Part shown: positions 27,477 through 38,486 of the stretch, piece after piece
Numbering within the stretch: position 1 is the stretch's first letter
Layout: each line of letters begins with the position of its first letter
Origin: an uncultured Pelagibacteraceae bacterium
GTDB lineage: Bacteria > Pseudomonadota > Alphaproteobacteria > Pelagibacterales > AG-422-B15
Direction of reading: 5' to 3'
NCBI GenBank assembly: GCA_902565955.1
Contig: CACFGR010000004.1
Span: forward strand, 1 to 40,222
Length of the DNA: 40,222 nucleotides
Made by a program: the position numbers and the translations under genes
Notes under the pieces: generated by a model
Seen by the model: the letters and a program-made list of their open reading frames with translations, nothing else
Told to the model about the DNA's origin: nothing
Database searches by the model: none

Positions 27477-28395
27477 TATATCTGGAACACAAATTAATTT
27501 TTTAAAAGTAAGAGTAATTACCTTTATTCTTTCTGTAATATTGATATTTCTTTCAATAGGAGCTTTTTTTGTTAATGGATTGAATTTTGGAATTGATTTT
27601 AAGGGTGGCACACTTATTGAAATCGAAACATCTCAAGAAATAGAAATTTCTGGTTTAAGAGATAACTTAAATACTCTTGAATTAGGGGATGTTCAAGTTC
27701 AAGAATTTGGATCAAATAAAAATTTACTAATTAGAGTGGAGCAACAACTAGGTGGAGATCAAGTTCAACAAGATGTTGTTCAAATAGTAAAAGATAGCTT
27801 AGGGTCTTATCTTTCAACCGATATTAATTTTAGAAGAACTGAGGTTGTAGGGCCTAAGGTTAGTGGAGAATTAATACAATCTGGTGCTATAGCAATTTTT
27901 GTCGCTGTATTTGCAATGCTTGTTTACATTTGGTTTAGGTTTGAATGGCAGTTTTCACTTGGAGCAGTTCTGGCGCTTGTTCATGACGTAATATTAACCA
28001 TAGGTGTTTTTTGTATAACTCAACTAGAGTTCAATTTACCCATCATTGCTGCAATACTTACTATTGTTGGATACTCTATGAACGATACAGTTGTTGTGTA
28101 CGATAGGGTCAGAGAAAACTTACGTAAGTACCGTTCAAAGGAAATTACAGATTTATTAAATTTGTCAATTAACGATACTTTATCAAGAACAATCGTAACT
28201 TCTGTGACTACGCTTTTAGCTTTGTTATCGTTATTCATTTTTGGAGGTGAAGTGATTAAAGGGTTTACGTTTGCAATGATTTGGGGAGTTATAGTTGGAA
28301 CATATTCATCAATTTTTGTAGCAGCGCCATTACTGAGATACCTTGATGTAAAACGTGAGTGGAATACGACGTCAGCAGTAGACTCAACTAGATAA
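27469..28395 (+). CDS. secF: protein translocase subunit SecF
   Basis: GLNFGIDFKGGTLIEIET; VVGPKVSGELIQSGAIA; GYSMNDTVVVYDRVREN; 8-nt overlap with secD. Confidence 0.97.
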   Translation: MLNISGTQINFLKVRVITFILSVILIFLSIGAFFVNGLNFGIDFKGGTLIEIETSQEIEISGLRDNLNTLELGDVQVQEFGSNKNLLIRVEQQLGGDQVQQDVVQIVKDSLGSYLSTDINFRRTEVVGPKVSGELIQSGAIAIFVAVFAMLVYIWFRFEWQFSLGAVLALVHDVILTIGVFCITQLEFNLPIIAAILTIVGYSMNDTVVVYDRVRENLRKYRSKEITDLLNLSINDTLSRTIVTSVTTLLALLSLFIFGGEVIKGFTFAMIWGVIVGTYSSIFVAAPLLRYLDVKREWNTTSAVDSTR

Positions 28396-28396
28396 C

Positions 28397-29005
28397 TTAG
28401 TAAAGATTTTGTGCAACTACCATTGCTAACAGCATAGGAATGGAAAGCACGGTGTTTGTTCTTGAGAATAGCATTGCTGTTCTAGCTGATTTTGCTTTTG
28501 TATCTGCATCAACTTCAACAATTCCCAATGCTTTCTTTTGATTTGGCCAAATAACCATCCATACATTATAAGCCATTATGATAGCAAGCCACATACCAAT
28601 TCCTATTGTAAGTTCTTTACCATTAAATCCATAAGCCAATGTAAATGTAAGAGCATTGACTGATCCCTCATGTCCATAATAAAGAGCTAGAGTTGTAAGA
28701 CCTGTAATCAACGTTGCCAAAGCAGCCCATCTGAACCAGAAAAGAGCCGCAGGGGCAATAACTTTTCCTATCGCTGGTTTTTGCTCGTCAGGAATATTTG
28801 GCATATTAGGAATCTGTACGAAGTTAAAGTAATAGAGGAGGCCAATCCACATGACTCCAGATATGACGTGGAGAAATCTCGAGAGTGAGGCCCAATATAG
28901 TTGGTCAAAGCCACCATAGTGGCCTGTAACCATAATGAGTAAAAGAATTGCCAACAAAGTTCCAAGAATGACTGTTCTTTGTAATGATTGTAATATCGAT
29001 GCCAT
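28397..29005 (-). CDS. membrane protein resembling the urate oxidase N-terminal (PuuD-N) domain, without cytochrome c domain
   Basis: RFLHVISGVMWIGLLYYFNFVQIPNMP; several TM segments; 202 aa only. Confidence 0.65.
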   Translation of the reverse strand: MASILQSLQRTVILGTLLAILLLIMVTGHYGGFDQLYWASLSRFLHVISGVMWIGLLYYFNFVQIPNMPNIPDEQKPAIGKVIAPAALFWFRWAALATLITGLTTLALYYGHEGSVNALTFTLAYGFNGKELTIGIGMWLAIIMAYNVWMVIWPNQKKALGIVEVDADTKAKSARTAMLFSRTNTVLSIPMLLAMVVAQNLY

Positions 29006-29053
29006 TAACGATTCATAGCATGTTTTATGCGTGTGTGTAAAATATTTATGTGA

Positions 29054-31882
29054 CTATTTGAGGATTTTATTTAAATACTGTCCTGTATAACTTTTTTTGA
29101 GTTTTGCAATATCTTCTGGTGAACCGCTTCCTATTATTTCACCGCCACCGTCACCTCCTTCCGGGCCCAGGTCAATGATCCAATCAGCTGTTTTTATGAC
29201 ATCTAAATTATGCTCTATCACAACAACAGTGTTACCTTGATCTACTAAAATTTGGAGCACCTCGAGTAGTTTCTTAATGTCATGGACATGAAGTCCCGTA
29301 GTTGGCTCATCAAGTATGTACAAGGTTTTGCCTGTGGCTCTTTTTGAAAGTTCTTTTGAAAGTTTAATTCTTTGTGCTTCACCACCCGATAAAGTAGTAG
29401 CTTGCTGACCAATTTTTATATAGCCAAGCCCTACATTTTGAAGTGTATCGAGTTTCTTTTTAATCATTGGGATTGCTTCAAAAAAAGAACATCCTTCTTC
29501 AACTGTCATATCTAAAATATCTGCAATACTTTTATCTTTGTACTTAATTTCAAGCGTTTCTCTGTTGTATCTTTTGCCCTCACATTCATCGCAAGTGACA
29601 TATACATCAGGAAGAAAGTGCATCTCTATCTTAATTACACCATCACCTTCACAAGCTTCACATCTACCGCCCTTAACATTAAATGAAAATCTTCCAGCTT
29701 TATAACCTCTGGCTTTTGACTCTGGCAAACCGGTAAACCAGTCTCTTATAAAAGTGAAGGCTCCAGTATAAGTTGCAGGATTTGACCTAGGCGTCCTTCC
29801 AATTGGAGATTGGTCAATATCTATAACTTTATCAAGCTCTTGAAGACCCTTTATTTCCTTGTGCTTTGCAGGTGTGTACCTTGACCCGTTCAACGTTTGT
29901 GCGACTGACTTAAAAAGCGTATTAATCGTTAAAGTTGATTTACCGCTACCAGAAACTCCGGTAATACAAGTAAGTGTTCCAAGAGGAATTTCGCAGTCGA
30001 CATTTTTAAGATTATTGCCCTCAGCTTTTATAATTTCTATATATTTATTATTTAGCGCTTTTCTTCTATTACTAGGTACTTCAATTTTTAGTTTACCAGA
30101 TAAGTATTGACCAGTTATGCTATTTTGATTTTTTTTAATTTTAGTTACATTGCCCTCAGCAACTACTCTTCCACCATTAACGCCAGCAGCCGGTCCCAAG
30201 TCAACTACATGATCAGCTGTCGTGATTGCCTCTTCATCATGCTCAACGACAATAACTGTATTTCCAAGATCTCTTAATCTTTTAAGAGTTTTTAACAATC
30301 TTTCATTATCACGCTGATGTAGGCCAATCGAGGGCTCGTCTAGCACATACAGAACTCCTGTTAAACCTGATCCAATTTGTGATGCAAGACGAATACGTTG
30401 TGACTCACCACCTGATAAACTACCCGAACCTCTTGAAAGAGTTAGATATTCAAGCCCTACATTATTTAAAAAAAGTATCCTCTCATTGAGTTCCTTAAGA
30501 ATTCTAAATGCAATTTCTTTTTCTTTTTTAGTTAATTTTTTTTCAAGTTTCTGAAACCAAATAACAAGTTCTTTAATAGATTTGTCGCATACTTCACCTA
30601 TGTGCAGCTTGTCTATCTTTACAGCCAATGCAGTCTCTTTAAGTCTAAAACCATTGCATGCATGACATCTTACTTCACTCTGATACCTCTCAATTCTTCC
30701 ACGCATCCAATCACTTTCTGTCTCTAGATATCTGCGCTCAAGATTATTGATTACTCCTTCGAAAGGTCTTTCATACTCATAACCGTCATCATAAGTAAAC
30801 TTTAATTCTGTTTCACCCGAGCCATAAAGAACTATGTTTTGAATTTTTTTTCCCAGTGATTTCCAGGGTGTATCAAGTGAAAATTTATATTTTCTAGCTA
30901 CAACCTTTAAAATATTTCTAAAATACCCGTATCTCGAGACTGGCCATGGAGCAAGTGCGTCCTCATTTATTGAAAGGTTTTTATTTGGAACAACTAAATT
31001 AGGATCAATTGATAAATCGGTTCCAATTCCATCACACTCTTCACATGCTCCATAAGGATTATTAAAAGAAAATAACCTTGGTTCAATTTCGTCAATTGTG
31101 AAACCGGATACAGGACAAGCAAATTTTGATGAAAATAGTTCATTATCTGCTTTACCATATTTCTTTTCGAAGTTTTCAACGATTACCAATCCATCACTTA
31201 AATTGAGGGCAGTTTCGACACTATCCGCCAACCTGTTACCTATCTCATCGTTTAGTACGATACGGTCTACTACAACCTCGATGTCATGTTTCTTTTTTTT
31301 ATCAATTTCAGGTAAAGAGTCGAATTCGTATAATTCCCCATCAATCTTTACTCTTTGAAAACCTTTCTTGTGCAATTCTTGTAATTCCTTTTTGTACTCA
31401 CCTTTTCTTCCTCTGATAATTGGAGATAATATTAGAAACTTTGAACCTATTTCTCTTTCTTTTATTCGATCAACTATTTGGGTCACTGTCTGACTTTTAA
31501 TGGGTAATCCGGTTGCAGGAGAATAGGGTATTCCAACCCTCGCAAAAAGAAGACGAAGATAATCATATACCTCAGTAACAGTACCAACTGTTGACCTAGG
31601 ATTTTTTGATGTTGTTTTTTGTTCGATGGAAATTGCGGGACTTAACCCTTCTATTAAATCAACATTTGGTTTTTGCATCATTTGCAAAAACTGTCTTGCA
31701 TAAGCTGATAAGCTCTCAACATATCTTCTTTGGCCTTCAGCATAAATAGTGTCAAATGCAAGGGAAGATTTACCTGAGCCAGACAAACCAGTTATTATTG
31801 TTAGCTTCTCACGGGGTATTTTGACGTTAACATTTTTTAAATTATGTTCACGGGCACCTTGTACGGAAATTATCTTACTCAT
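29054..31882 (-). CDS. uvrA: excinuclease ABC subunit A
   Basis: [84 protein letters not shown]. Confidence 0.98.
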   Translation of the reverse strand: MSKIISVQGAREHNLKNVNVKIPREKLTIITGLSGSGKSSLAFDTIYAEGQRRYVESLSAYARQFLQMMQKPNVDLIEGLSPAISIEQKTTSKNPRSTVGTVTEVYDYLRLLFARVGIPYSPATGLPIKSQTVTQIVDRIKEREIGSKFLILSPIIRGRKGEYKKELQELHKKGFQRVKIDGELYEFDSLPEIDKKKKHDIEVVVDRIVLNDEIGNRLADSVETALNLSDGLVIVENFEKKYGKADNELFSSKFACPVSGFTIDEIEPRLFSFNNPYGACEECDGIGTDLSIDPNLVVPNKNLSINEDALAPWPVSRYGYFRNILKVVARKYKFSLDTPWKSLGKKIQNIVLYGSGETELKFTYDDGYEYERPFEGVINNLERRYLETESDWMRGRIERYQSEVRCHACNGFRLKETALAVKIDKLHIGEVCDKSIKELVIWFQKLEKKLTKKEKEIAFRILKELNERILFLNNVGLEYLTLSRGSGSLSGGESQRIRLASQIGSGLTGVLYVLDEPSIGLHQRDNERLLKTLKRLRDLGNTVIVVEHDEEAITTADHVVDLGPAAGVNGGRVVAEGNVTKIKKNQNSITGQYLSGKLKIEVPSNRRKALNNKYIEIIKAEGNNLKNVDCEIPLGTLTCITGVSGSGKSTLTINTLFKSVAQTLNGSRYTPAKHKEIKGLQELDKVIDIDQSPIGRTPRSNPATYTGAFTFIRDWFTGLPESKARGYKAGRFSFNVKGGRCEACEGDGVIKIEMHFLPDVYVTCDECEGKRYNRETLEIKYKDKSIADILDMTVEEGCSFFEAIPMIKKKLDTLQNVGLGYIKIGQQATTLSGGEAQRIKLSKELSKRATGKTLYILDEPTTGLHVHDIKKLLEVLQILVDQGNTVVVIEHNLDVIKTADWIIDLGPEGGDGGGEIIGSGSPEDIAKLKKSYTGQYLNKILK

Positions 31883-31991
31883 AAGAATTAATTAATCTTA
31901 ACACTCCTGATTTAAAGATAACCTGTGCATAAACAGCAAAATAGGGATTTTTGTATGTACAGTGCATCAATATCTGGATAAATTACAGTAT

Positions 31992-32450
31992 ATGGCTGCT
32001 AGTTTAAATAAAGTAATGCTAATAGGTAATCTTGGAGCAGACCCCGTAATTCGTCAGACTCAAGATGGAAAAAGGCTTGCCCAACTTAGCTTAGCCACAT
32101 CCGAGTCATGGAAAGACAAGGCTACAGGAGAGAAAAAAGAAAAAACCAGTTGGCACAGAATAGTCATATTTAACGATGGTTTAGCTGGTGTTGTTGAGAG
32201 TTACCTTAAGAAAGGTTCAAAAATTTACATTGAAGGCCAATTACAAACTAGGAAATTTACAGATCAGAGCGGAGTTGAAAAATATACTACGGAAATAGTT
32301 CTTGGAAACTATAATGGCACACTTACCATGCTTGACTCAAGGAACTCAGGAGGCGGCGATTCAATTCCAGATATGGGTTCAGATATAAATCAAGACATGG
32401 GAGACAGCGCTCCACCTGACCTCGATATAGACGACGAAATACCTTTTTAA
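31992..32450 (+). CDS. ssb: single-stranded DNA-binding protein
   Basis: [22 protein letters not shown]-terminal DIDDEIPF tip. ORF-track start 31962 adds 10 non-conserved residues; 31992 preferred. Confidence 0.95.
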   Translation: MAASLNKVMLIGNLGADPVIRQTQDGKRLAQLSLATSESWKDKATGEKKEKTSWHRIVIFNDGLAGVVESYLKKGSKIYIEGQLQTRKFTDQSGVEKYTTEIVLGNYNGTLTMLDSRNSGGGDSIPDMGSDINQDMGDSAPPDLDIDDEIPF

Positions 32451-32485
32451 GTCTACTTTTTTCAATCGAAAACTGGGCAATTTTC

Positions 32486-32494
32486 TGATATAAT
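32486..32494 (+). promoter_or_regulatory. extended -10 promoter element for gyrA
   Basis: TGATATAAT = TG-N-TATAAT about 78 nt upstream of the gyrA start. Confidence 0.5.
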
Positions 32495-32572
32495 AAACTT
32501 AATTTTTATAACAAAATCGTGCTTATTTTTCCTATTTTTTTGGGATTTTTAGCGCTTCAATAGGTAATAGAA

Positions 32573-35278
32573 TTGACTGATTCCAAGGATCCAAATGAAG
32601 ATCTTAAAACAGGTAAAGAGCAATCTGTAATCCCCATATTAATCGATACAGAAATGCAAAATTCTTACCTCGATTACGCTATGAGCGTAATCGTTAGCAG
32701 GGCATTACCCGATGTTAGAGACGGACTAAAACCAGTCCATAGACGGATTTTATATGCAATGCATGAGTCAGGCTATGAGTGGAATAAGCAACATAGAAAG
32801 AGTGCTCGAGTTGTCGGTGATGTAATTGGTAAATACCATCCGCATGGAGATCAAGCTGTTTATGATGCCTTGGTAAGACTTGCCCAAGACTTCTCAATGA
32901 GTGTGCCTCTGTTAGATGGTCAAGGTAATTTTGGATCAATGGACGGTGATAGGGCTGCTGCAATGAGATATACGGAAGTTAGAATGGCAAAAATTGCTAG
33001 TTTCCTTCTTGAAGATATAGAAAAAGAAACGGTCGACTTTAGACCTAATTATGATGAAACTGAAAGTGAGCCATCTGTTCTTCCTGCAAAATATCCAAAC
33101 CTACTTGTCAACGGAGCAGGTGGTATAGCCGTTGGTATGGCGACTAACATTTTACCTCATAATTTAGGAGAGGTCATTGACGCTAGTATTGCTTACCTTA
33201 AAAATACCGATGTAACTTTTGAGGAAATTAATCAAATTATAAAAGGCCCAGACTTTCCCACGGGTGGAACAATTATTGGCATAAAAGGCATAAAGGACTC
33301 TCAGTCATCAGGAAGAGGCTCAATCATTGTTCAAGCAAAATCAAACATAGAGGAATTTAAAACAGATCGAGAGGCAATCGTATTTACCGAAGTACCTTAC
33401 CAAGTTAACAAATCATCTTTGCTTGAGAAAATAGCTGAACTTGTCAGAGATAAAAAAATTGATGGTATAAGTGATTTAAGAGATGAGTCTGACCGTCAAG
33501 GAGTGAGGGTAGTTGTTGAATTAAAAAAAGGGGTAATATCACAAGTTGTATTAAACAAATTATATAAATTTACTGCACTACAGAGTTCTTACGGGGTTAA
33601 TTCATTGGCGTTGGTAAACGGAAAACCAAAATTAATGAATATAAAAGAATTCATTCACCATTTTATAGAATTCAGAAAAGAAATTATCAGAAACAGGACT
33701 CGTCATGATCTTGGCAAAGCAAGAGATAGGGCCCATGTATTGATTGGCCTAGCAGTTGCTGTTGCTAATGTTGATCAAATAATAGAAATAATTAAAAGCT
33801 CCAAAGATCCTAATGAAGCAAGAACCTCGCTTCTTAAAACTAAGTGGCTAAGCAAGGATATTGATGATTTGTTAAAGTTAGTTGATGACCCAAGGCAAAT
33901 TAAAAATGAAAAAGAAATTTACTTAACAGACGAGCAGGCCAAAGCGATATTAGAGTTAAGATTGCAACGTTTGACCGCTCTAGGTAAAGATGAGATCAAG
34001 TCAGAGTTATCAGATCTTTCAAATCAAATAAACAAATTCCTCTCAATATTAAGGGATACGAAGGTATTGAATGATGTAATAAATGTTGAGCTAAATGAAA
34101 TTAAAAAGCAATTTGCAATACCAAGAAGAACAGAAATTAATGAGGGCGAGGCTACAGATATTGATCAAGAAGACCTAGTTCAAAGAAGTGATATGGTCGT
34201 AAGTGTAACAAACTCAGGTTATATAAAAAGGGTTCCTTTAAATATGTACAGAGCACAGAAAAGAGGTGGCAAAGGAAGAGCAGGAATGAAAACCAATGAA
34301 GAAGATTTTGTAACTCAAGTTTTTACATCAAGTACTCATGACAATATGTTGTTTTTCTCGTCTGGTGGAATAGCTTACAAACTTAAGACATGGAAGATTC
34401 CTGAGTCATCACCCCAAGCTAAGGGCAAAGCAATAATCAATCTCTTAAATCTTAAAGACACTGAAAGTCTATCAAGTATCCTTGTGTTGCCAGAAAATAA
34501 GAAATCAAATGGGAATGAGTATTTAATATTTGCTACATCAGACGGCAGCATCAGAAAAAATAGTTTAGAAGATTTCAAAAGGATTCAAGCAAATGGTAAA
34601 ATTGCAATGAAATTAGATAATAATAATACAATCGTAGGTGTAAAACTTTGTAGTGATGAAGACGATATTTTACTATCAACAAAACATGGAAAGTGTATTC
34701 GAACTCCTGTTTCAAAATTGAGAACAACTAAAAGTAGAAGTTCGGTAGGTGTAAGGGGCATCAGGTTAACAAAAGATGATAAAATTATTTCAATTTCTGT
34801 CATTTCTCATACTGATGTATCGTCAGCAGAAGCAAAAGCTTACTTAAAAATGATTTCAAAGGAAAAAGGAATGCAAGAAGAAACTGAGAGTGACGATAAT
34901 GATATTGATAACTCTGTTTCTGACATTGAAATATCTAAGGATAGATATGACGAATTAAAAGCGAGAGAACAATTCATTTTAACCGTTACTGAAAATGGCT
35001 TTGGCAAAAGATCTTCTTCTTACCAGTTTAGAGTTTCTAATCGCGGAGGATCGGGCATTATGTGTATTGCGACATCAGATAGAAATGGTGATGTCCTGGC
35101 TTCTTTTCCAGTCAATAATGATGATGATATAATGCTGATAACTAAAACAGGTCAATTAATTCGCTGCCCGGTAAAAGATGTTCGCGTAGCTGGTAGAAAT
35201 ACGCAGGGAGTAAGTATATTTAAAACAACAAAAGAAGAAAAAGTTGTTTCTGCAAGCAGAGTTGAGCTAGATAGTTAA
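32573..35278 (+). CDS. gyrA: DNA gyrase subunit A (TTG start)
   Basis: [47 protein letters not shown] catalytic Tyr; QKRGGKG GyrA box. Confidence 0.97.
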   Translation: MTDSKDPNEDLKTGKEQSVIPILIDTEMQNSYLDYAMSVIVSRALPDVRDGLKPVHRRILYAMHESGYEWNKQHRKSARVVGDVIGKYHPHGDQAVYDALVRLAQDFSMSVPLLDGQGNFGSMDGDRAAAMRYTEVRMAKIASFLLEDIEKETVDFRPNYDETESEPSVLPAKYPNLLVNGAGGIAVGMATNILPHNLGEVIDASIAYLKNTDVTFEEINQIIKGPDFPTGGTIIGIKGIKDSQSSGRGSIIVQAKSNIEEFKTDREAIVFTEVPYQVNKSSLLEKIAELVRDKKIDGISDLRDESDRQGVRVVVELKKGVISQVVLNKLYKFTALQSSYGVNSLALVNGKPKLMNIKEFIHHFIEFRKEIIRNRTRHDLGKARDRAHVLIGLAVAVANVDQIIEIIKSSKDPNEARTSLLKTKWLSKDIDDLLKLVDDPRQIKNEKEIYLTDEQAKAILELRLQRLTALGKDEIKSELSDLSNQINKFLSILRDTKVLNDVINVELNEIKKQFAIPRRTEINEGEATDIDQEDLVQRSDMVVSVTNSGYIKRVPLNMYRAQKRGGKGRAGMKTNEEDFVTQVFTSSTHDNMLFFSSGGIAYKLKTWKIPESSPQAKGKAIINLLNLKDTESLSSILVLPENKKSNGNEYLIFATSDGSIRKNSLEDFKRIQANGKIAMKLDNNNTIVGVKLCSDEDDILLSTKHGKCIRTPVSKLRTTKSRSSVGVRGIRLTKDDKIISISVISHTDVSSAEAKAYLKMISKEKGMQEETESDDNDIDNSVSDIEISKDRYDELKAREQFILTVTENGFGKRSSSYQFRVSNRGGSGIMCIATSDRNGDVLASFPVNNDDDIMLITKTGQLIRCPVKDVRVAGRNTQGVSIFKTTKEEKVVSASRVELDS

Positions 35279-35321
35279 TAAATTACTAGAGGTCTTTAAA
35301 TAATCATTATATATTCCAAAC

Positions 35322-35801
35322 ATGAGTAGAACTGGCATATATCCTGGAAGCTTTGATCCCATTCATAAAGGGCACATTGATATTATCAATAGGGCTACGA
35401 AACTTGTTGATAAATTATATATCGCAGTTGCTGACAGCCCGCATAAATCACCCTTATTTGATTTAGATGAAAGAAAAGAAATGATAGAAAATGAGTTTTC
35501 ATCAAATGATAAAATTGAAGTAATTGCATTTGATAATTTATTGATTGATTTAGCTAATTCGCTAGATGCAAAGATACTCATAAGAGGTCTTCGTGTTGTT
35601 TCTGATTTTGAATATGAGTTTCAGATGTTGGGTATGAATAGACAATTAGATAATAATATTGAAACAGTATTCTTAATGGCAGATGCTCAACGGCAATCAA
35701 TTTCCTCTAATTTTGTAAAAGAAATTTCACGTTTGGGAGGAAATATCAGTAATTTTACAAATAAGTTTGTTGAGCAAAAATTAAAAGATAAATTCAAATA
35801 A
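35322..35801 (+). CDS. coaD: pantetheine-phosphate adenylyltransferase
   Basis: TGIYPGSFDPIHKGHIDII; LIRGLRVVSDFEYEFQM; SSNFVKEISRLGG. Confidence 0.96.
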   Translation: MSRTGIYPGSFDPIHKGHIDIINRATKLVDKLYIAVADSPHKSPLFDLDERKEMIENEFSSNDKIEVIAFDNLLIDLANSLDAKILIRGLRVVSDFEYEFQMLGMNRQLDNNIETVFLMADAQRQSISSNFVKEISRLGGNISNFTNKFVEQKLKDKFK

Positions 35802-35806
35802 ATAAA

Positions 35807-36358
35807 ATGAAATTAATAAGAACCTTAATTTTTTTATTTTCATTTTTTATAGCGTTAATCGCAGAAGGAGTTGTCATGGCAAATGATCCAGAAAATTCAA
35901 TCCAAATAGAGCTGAAAGATGGTAATGTAATAATAGAATTACTACCTGATATTGCTCCAAATCACGTAAATAGAATTAAAGAACTTGCAAGAGAGGGCTT
36001 TTATGATGGAGTACCCTTTCATCGTGTTATAGAGGGCTTTATGGCTCAAACTGGTGATGGCGAAAATAGAAATGGAACAGGCGGATCAACCAAACCTGAT
36101 TTGAAAAATGAATTTGGTGATACACCTCATCTTCGTGGAACAGTATCAATGGCAAGAACAGCGGACCCGGATTCAGCTAATAGTCAATTTTTTATATGTT
36201 TTGCCGAGGCTCCACATCTAGACGGCCAGTATACTGTTTTTGGTCAAGTCGTAGAAGGGATGGAGTTTGTTGACAAGATTAAACGAGGAGAGCCAGGCTC
36301 TGGAAGTGTAGATGACCCTGATGAAATGATAACTGTGAGGGTCATTGCAGATCTATAA
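35807..36358 (+). CDS. peptidyl-prolyl cis-trans isomerase (cyclophilin type), with signal peptide
   Basis: FYDGVPFHRVIEGFMAQTGDG; GTVSMARTADPDSANSQFFICF. Confidence 0.93.
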   Translation: MKLIRTLIFLFSFFIALIAEGVVMANDPENSIQIELKDGNVIIELLPDIAPNHVNRIKELAREGFYDGVPFHRVIEGFMAQTGDGENRNGTGGSTKPDLKNEFGDTPHLRGTVSMARTADPDSANSQFFICFAEAPHLDGQYTVFGQVVEGMEFVDKIKRGEPGSGSVDDPDEMITVRVIADL

Positions 36359-36363
36359 TTTTC

Positions 36364-37386
36364 ATGAAATTAAGTCAATTTGACTTTGAACTACCTGATA
36401 ATCTGATCGCTGAAAGACCGTGTGAGCCTCGAGAAGAATCGAGGATGTTAGTTTATAAAAATGAAATATCTGATACGAACTTCAGTAAATTTATTGATTA
36501 TGTTGGCCATAATGATTTGGTTGTGATTAACAACACAAAAGTTATCCCTATTTTTCTTGAAGGATTTCACTCAAAAAAAAACATTAAGGTTACGCTTCAT
36601 AAAAAACTATCAAGTAATAAATGGCTTGCATTTTTGAAACCTGCAAAAAAAGTAAATGAAAACAGTATAATCAGTTTTAATAATGAGATCTCTTGTATAG
36701 TTAGAAAAAAATCAGATTATGGTGAGGTTGAATTAGAATTTAATTGTAGTGAGGAGGAATTTGATAATTATTTATATCAATTTGGACTTATGCCGCTGCC
36801 GCCATATATTCAAAAAAAAAGAAAAAGTGACAAAAAAGATTTTACTGATTATCAGACTGTATATGCAAAGAAAAAAGGTTCTGTAGCAGCTCCTACTGCT
36901 GGTTTACATTTTAATGATACAATAATAAATAAACTGATAGAGAGCAATCAATTAGTAGAGATTACTTTACACGTTGGTGCCGGTACATTCTTACCTATAA
37001 GAAACGAGGATGTTGATAATCATGTAATGCATTCTGAGTACGGTATAATTGATGAAAAAACTGCACTGAAAATTAATCAATGTAAGAAAAAAGGTGGAAA
37101 AATTATTGCTGTTGGTACAACGACACTAAGACTTTTAGAAAGTGCCGCAAAAAATAATGAAGTGGAGATATTTAATAGAGAAACTAATATATTTATAAAG
37201 CCTGGATATAAGTTTCAAATTGTTGATATGCTATTGACTAACTTTCATTTACCAAAATCTACTTTATTACTATTAGTCTCCGCATTTGCAGGCACTAAAG
37301 AAATATTTAAAATTTATAAACATGCCGTAACAAATAAATACCGTTTTTTTTCATACGGGGATGTTAGTTTACTATTTAAGAAATGA
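36364..37386 (+). CDS. queA: S-adenosylmethionine:tRNA ribosyltransferase-isomerase
   Basis: FDFELPDNLIAERPCEPREESRMLV; VAAPTAGLHF; LHVGAGTFLPIR; MLLTNFHLPKSTLLLLVSAFAG. Confidence 0.96.
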   Translation: MKLSQFDFELPDNLIAERPCEPREESRMLVYKNEISDTNFSKFIDYVGHNDLVVINNTKVIPIFLEGFHSKKNIKVTLHKKLSSNKWLAFLKPAKKVNENSIISFNNEISCIVRKKSDYGEVELEFNCSEEEFDNYLYQFGLMPLPPYIQKKRKSDKKDFTDYQTVYAKKKGSVAAPTAGLHFNDTIINKLIESNQLVEITLHVGAGTFLPIRNEDVDNHVMHSEYGIIDEKTALKINQCKKKGGKIIAVGTTTLRLLESAAKNNEVEIFNRETNIFIKPGYKFQIVDMLLTNFHLPKSTLLLLVSAFAGTKEIFKIYKHAVTNKYRFFSYGDVSLLFKK

Positions 37387-38486
37387 GCGATTTTAAAATA
37401 CTAAAAACAGATGGAAATGCCAGAAGAGGTAAATTAATAACCTCTCATGGGGAGATAAATACCCCTGCTTTTATGCCAGTTGGTACAGCTGCAACCGTAA
37501 AAGGCGTCTTTACAAAGGACCTAATTAAAACAGGCTCAGAAATCCTTTTAGGCAATACTTACCATCTAATGCTCAGACCAGGATCCGAGCTAATAAAAGA
37601 ATTCGGTGGACTTCATAAGTTTATGAATTGGGATAAACCGATACTCACAGATTCTGGTGGATACCAGGTATTTTCTCTATCTAAACTAAGAAAGATTAGT
37701 GAGGAAGGTGTTAAGTTTTCATCACATATAGATGGAAAAGAAGTAATGCTTACTCCAGAAAGTTCAATGGAAATACAAACTAACTTAAACTCAGATATTG
37801 TAATGGCGTTTGATGAATGTACAGCTTTTCCTTGTACCCATGATCAAGCAAAAAACTCAATGGACTTGTCTATGAGATGGGCAAAAAGATGCAAAGATTA
37901 TTTTATAGAAAGAAATAACAACAAGTTATTTGGCATCGTCCAGGGAAGCGTATTTGAGGACTTAAGAAAAGAATCTGTAAAAGCTCTTGAAGATCTAAAT
38001 TTTGATGGTTACGCATTAGGAGGTCTTGCAGTAGGTGAAAGCCAAGACCAAATGTTTGAGGTTCTTGAATTTACTATGCCACATTTACCCATAGATAAAC
38101 CACATTATTTAATGGGTGTGGGTAAGCCAGATGATATTCTTGGCGGTGTCTCTAGAGGAATCGATATGTTTGATTGCGTATTGCCGACTAGAAGTGGAAG
38201 GAATGGACAAGTTTTTACTTTTAATGGACCAATAAATATAAGAAATGCAAAATACAAAAATTTAGATGATCCAATTGATAAAAACTCAGATAATCCTGTA
38301 TGTAAAAATTACTCTGCTGGATATATACATCATTTATTTAACGCAAAGGAGATGCTAGGGGGCATGTTACTTTCTTTGCATAATATATATTTTTATCAGA
38401 AACTAATGGCAGATATTAGAAAGTCTATAGAGGAGGATAGCTTTATATCTTTTTCAAAGAAATTTCTTGAAAGTTATAAATCTTAG
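37383..38486 (+). CDS. tgt: tRNA-guanine transglycosylase (zinc site degenerate)
   Basis: LTDSGGYQVFSL; YALGGLAVGES; MFDCVLPTRSGRNGQVFTFNGPINIRNAKY; 4-nt ATGA overlap with queA. Confidence 0.96.
   Translation: MSDFKILKTDGNARRGKLITSHGEINTPAFMPVGTAATVKGVFTKDLIKTGSEILLGNTYHLMLRPGSELIKEFGGLHKFMNWDKPILTDSGGYQVFSLSKLRKISEEGVKFSSHIDGKEVMLTPESSMEIQTNLNSDIVMAFDECTAFPCTHDQAKNSMDLSMRWAKRCKDYFIERNNNKLFGIVQGSVFEDLRKESVKALEDLNFDGYALGGLAVGESQDQMFEVLEFTMPHLPIDKPHYLMGVGKPDDILGGVSRGIDMFDCVLPTRSGRNGQVFTFNGPINIRNAKYKNLDDPIDKNSDNPVCKNYSAGYIHHLFNAKEMLGGMLLSLHNIYFYQKLMADIRKSIEEDSFISFSKKFLESYKS

Noticed and set aside
31098-31180. UvrA first zinc-finger region reads CPVSG rather than CPxCG
   Set aside because: I recall CPVSGFTI...[10 protein letters not shown] as a common form in alphaproteobacterial UvrA, so it is not novel; the second zinc finger is intact.
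31923-31936. CTGT-N6-ACAG between uvrA and ssb as possible SOS box
   Set aside because: Spacing is 6, not 8, so it does not match the E. coli LexA box; no GTTC-N7-GTTC either. Insufficient support.
31962-31991. Upstream start for ssb giving [10 protein letters not shown] extension
   Set aside because: Conserved SSB begins at [15 protein letters not shown] (31992); extension is not family-like.
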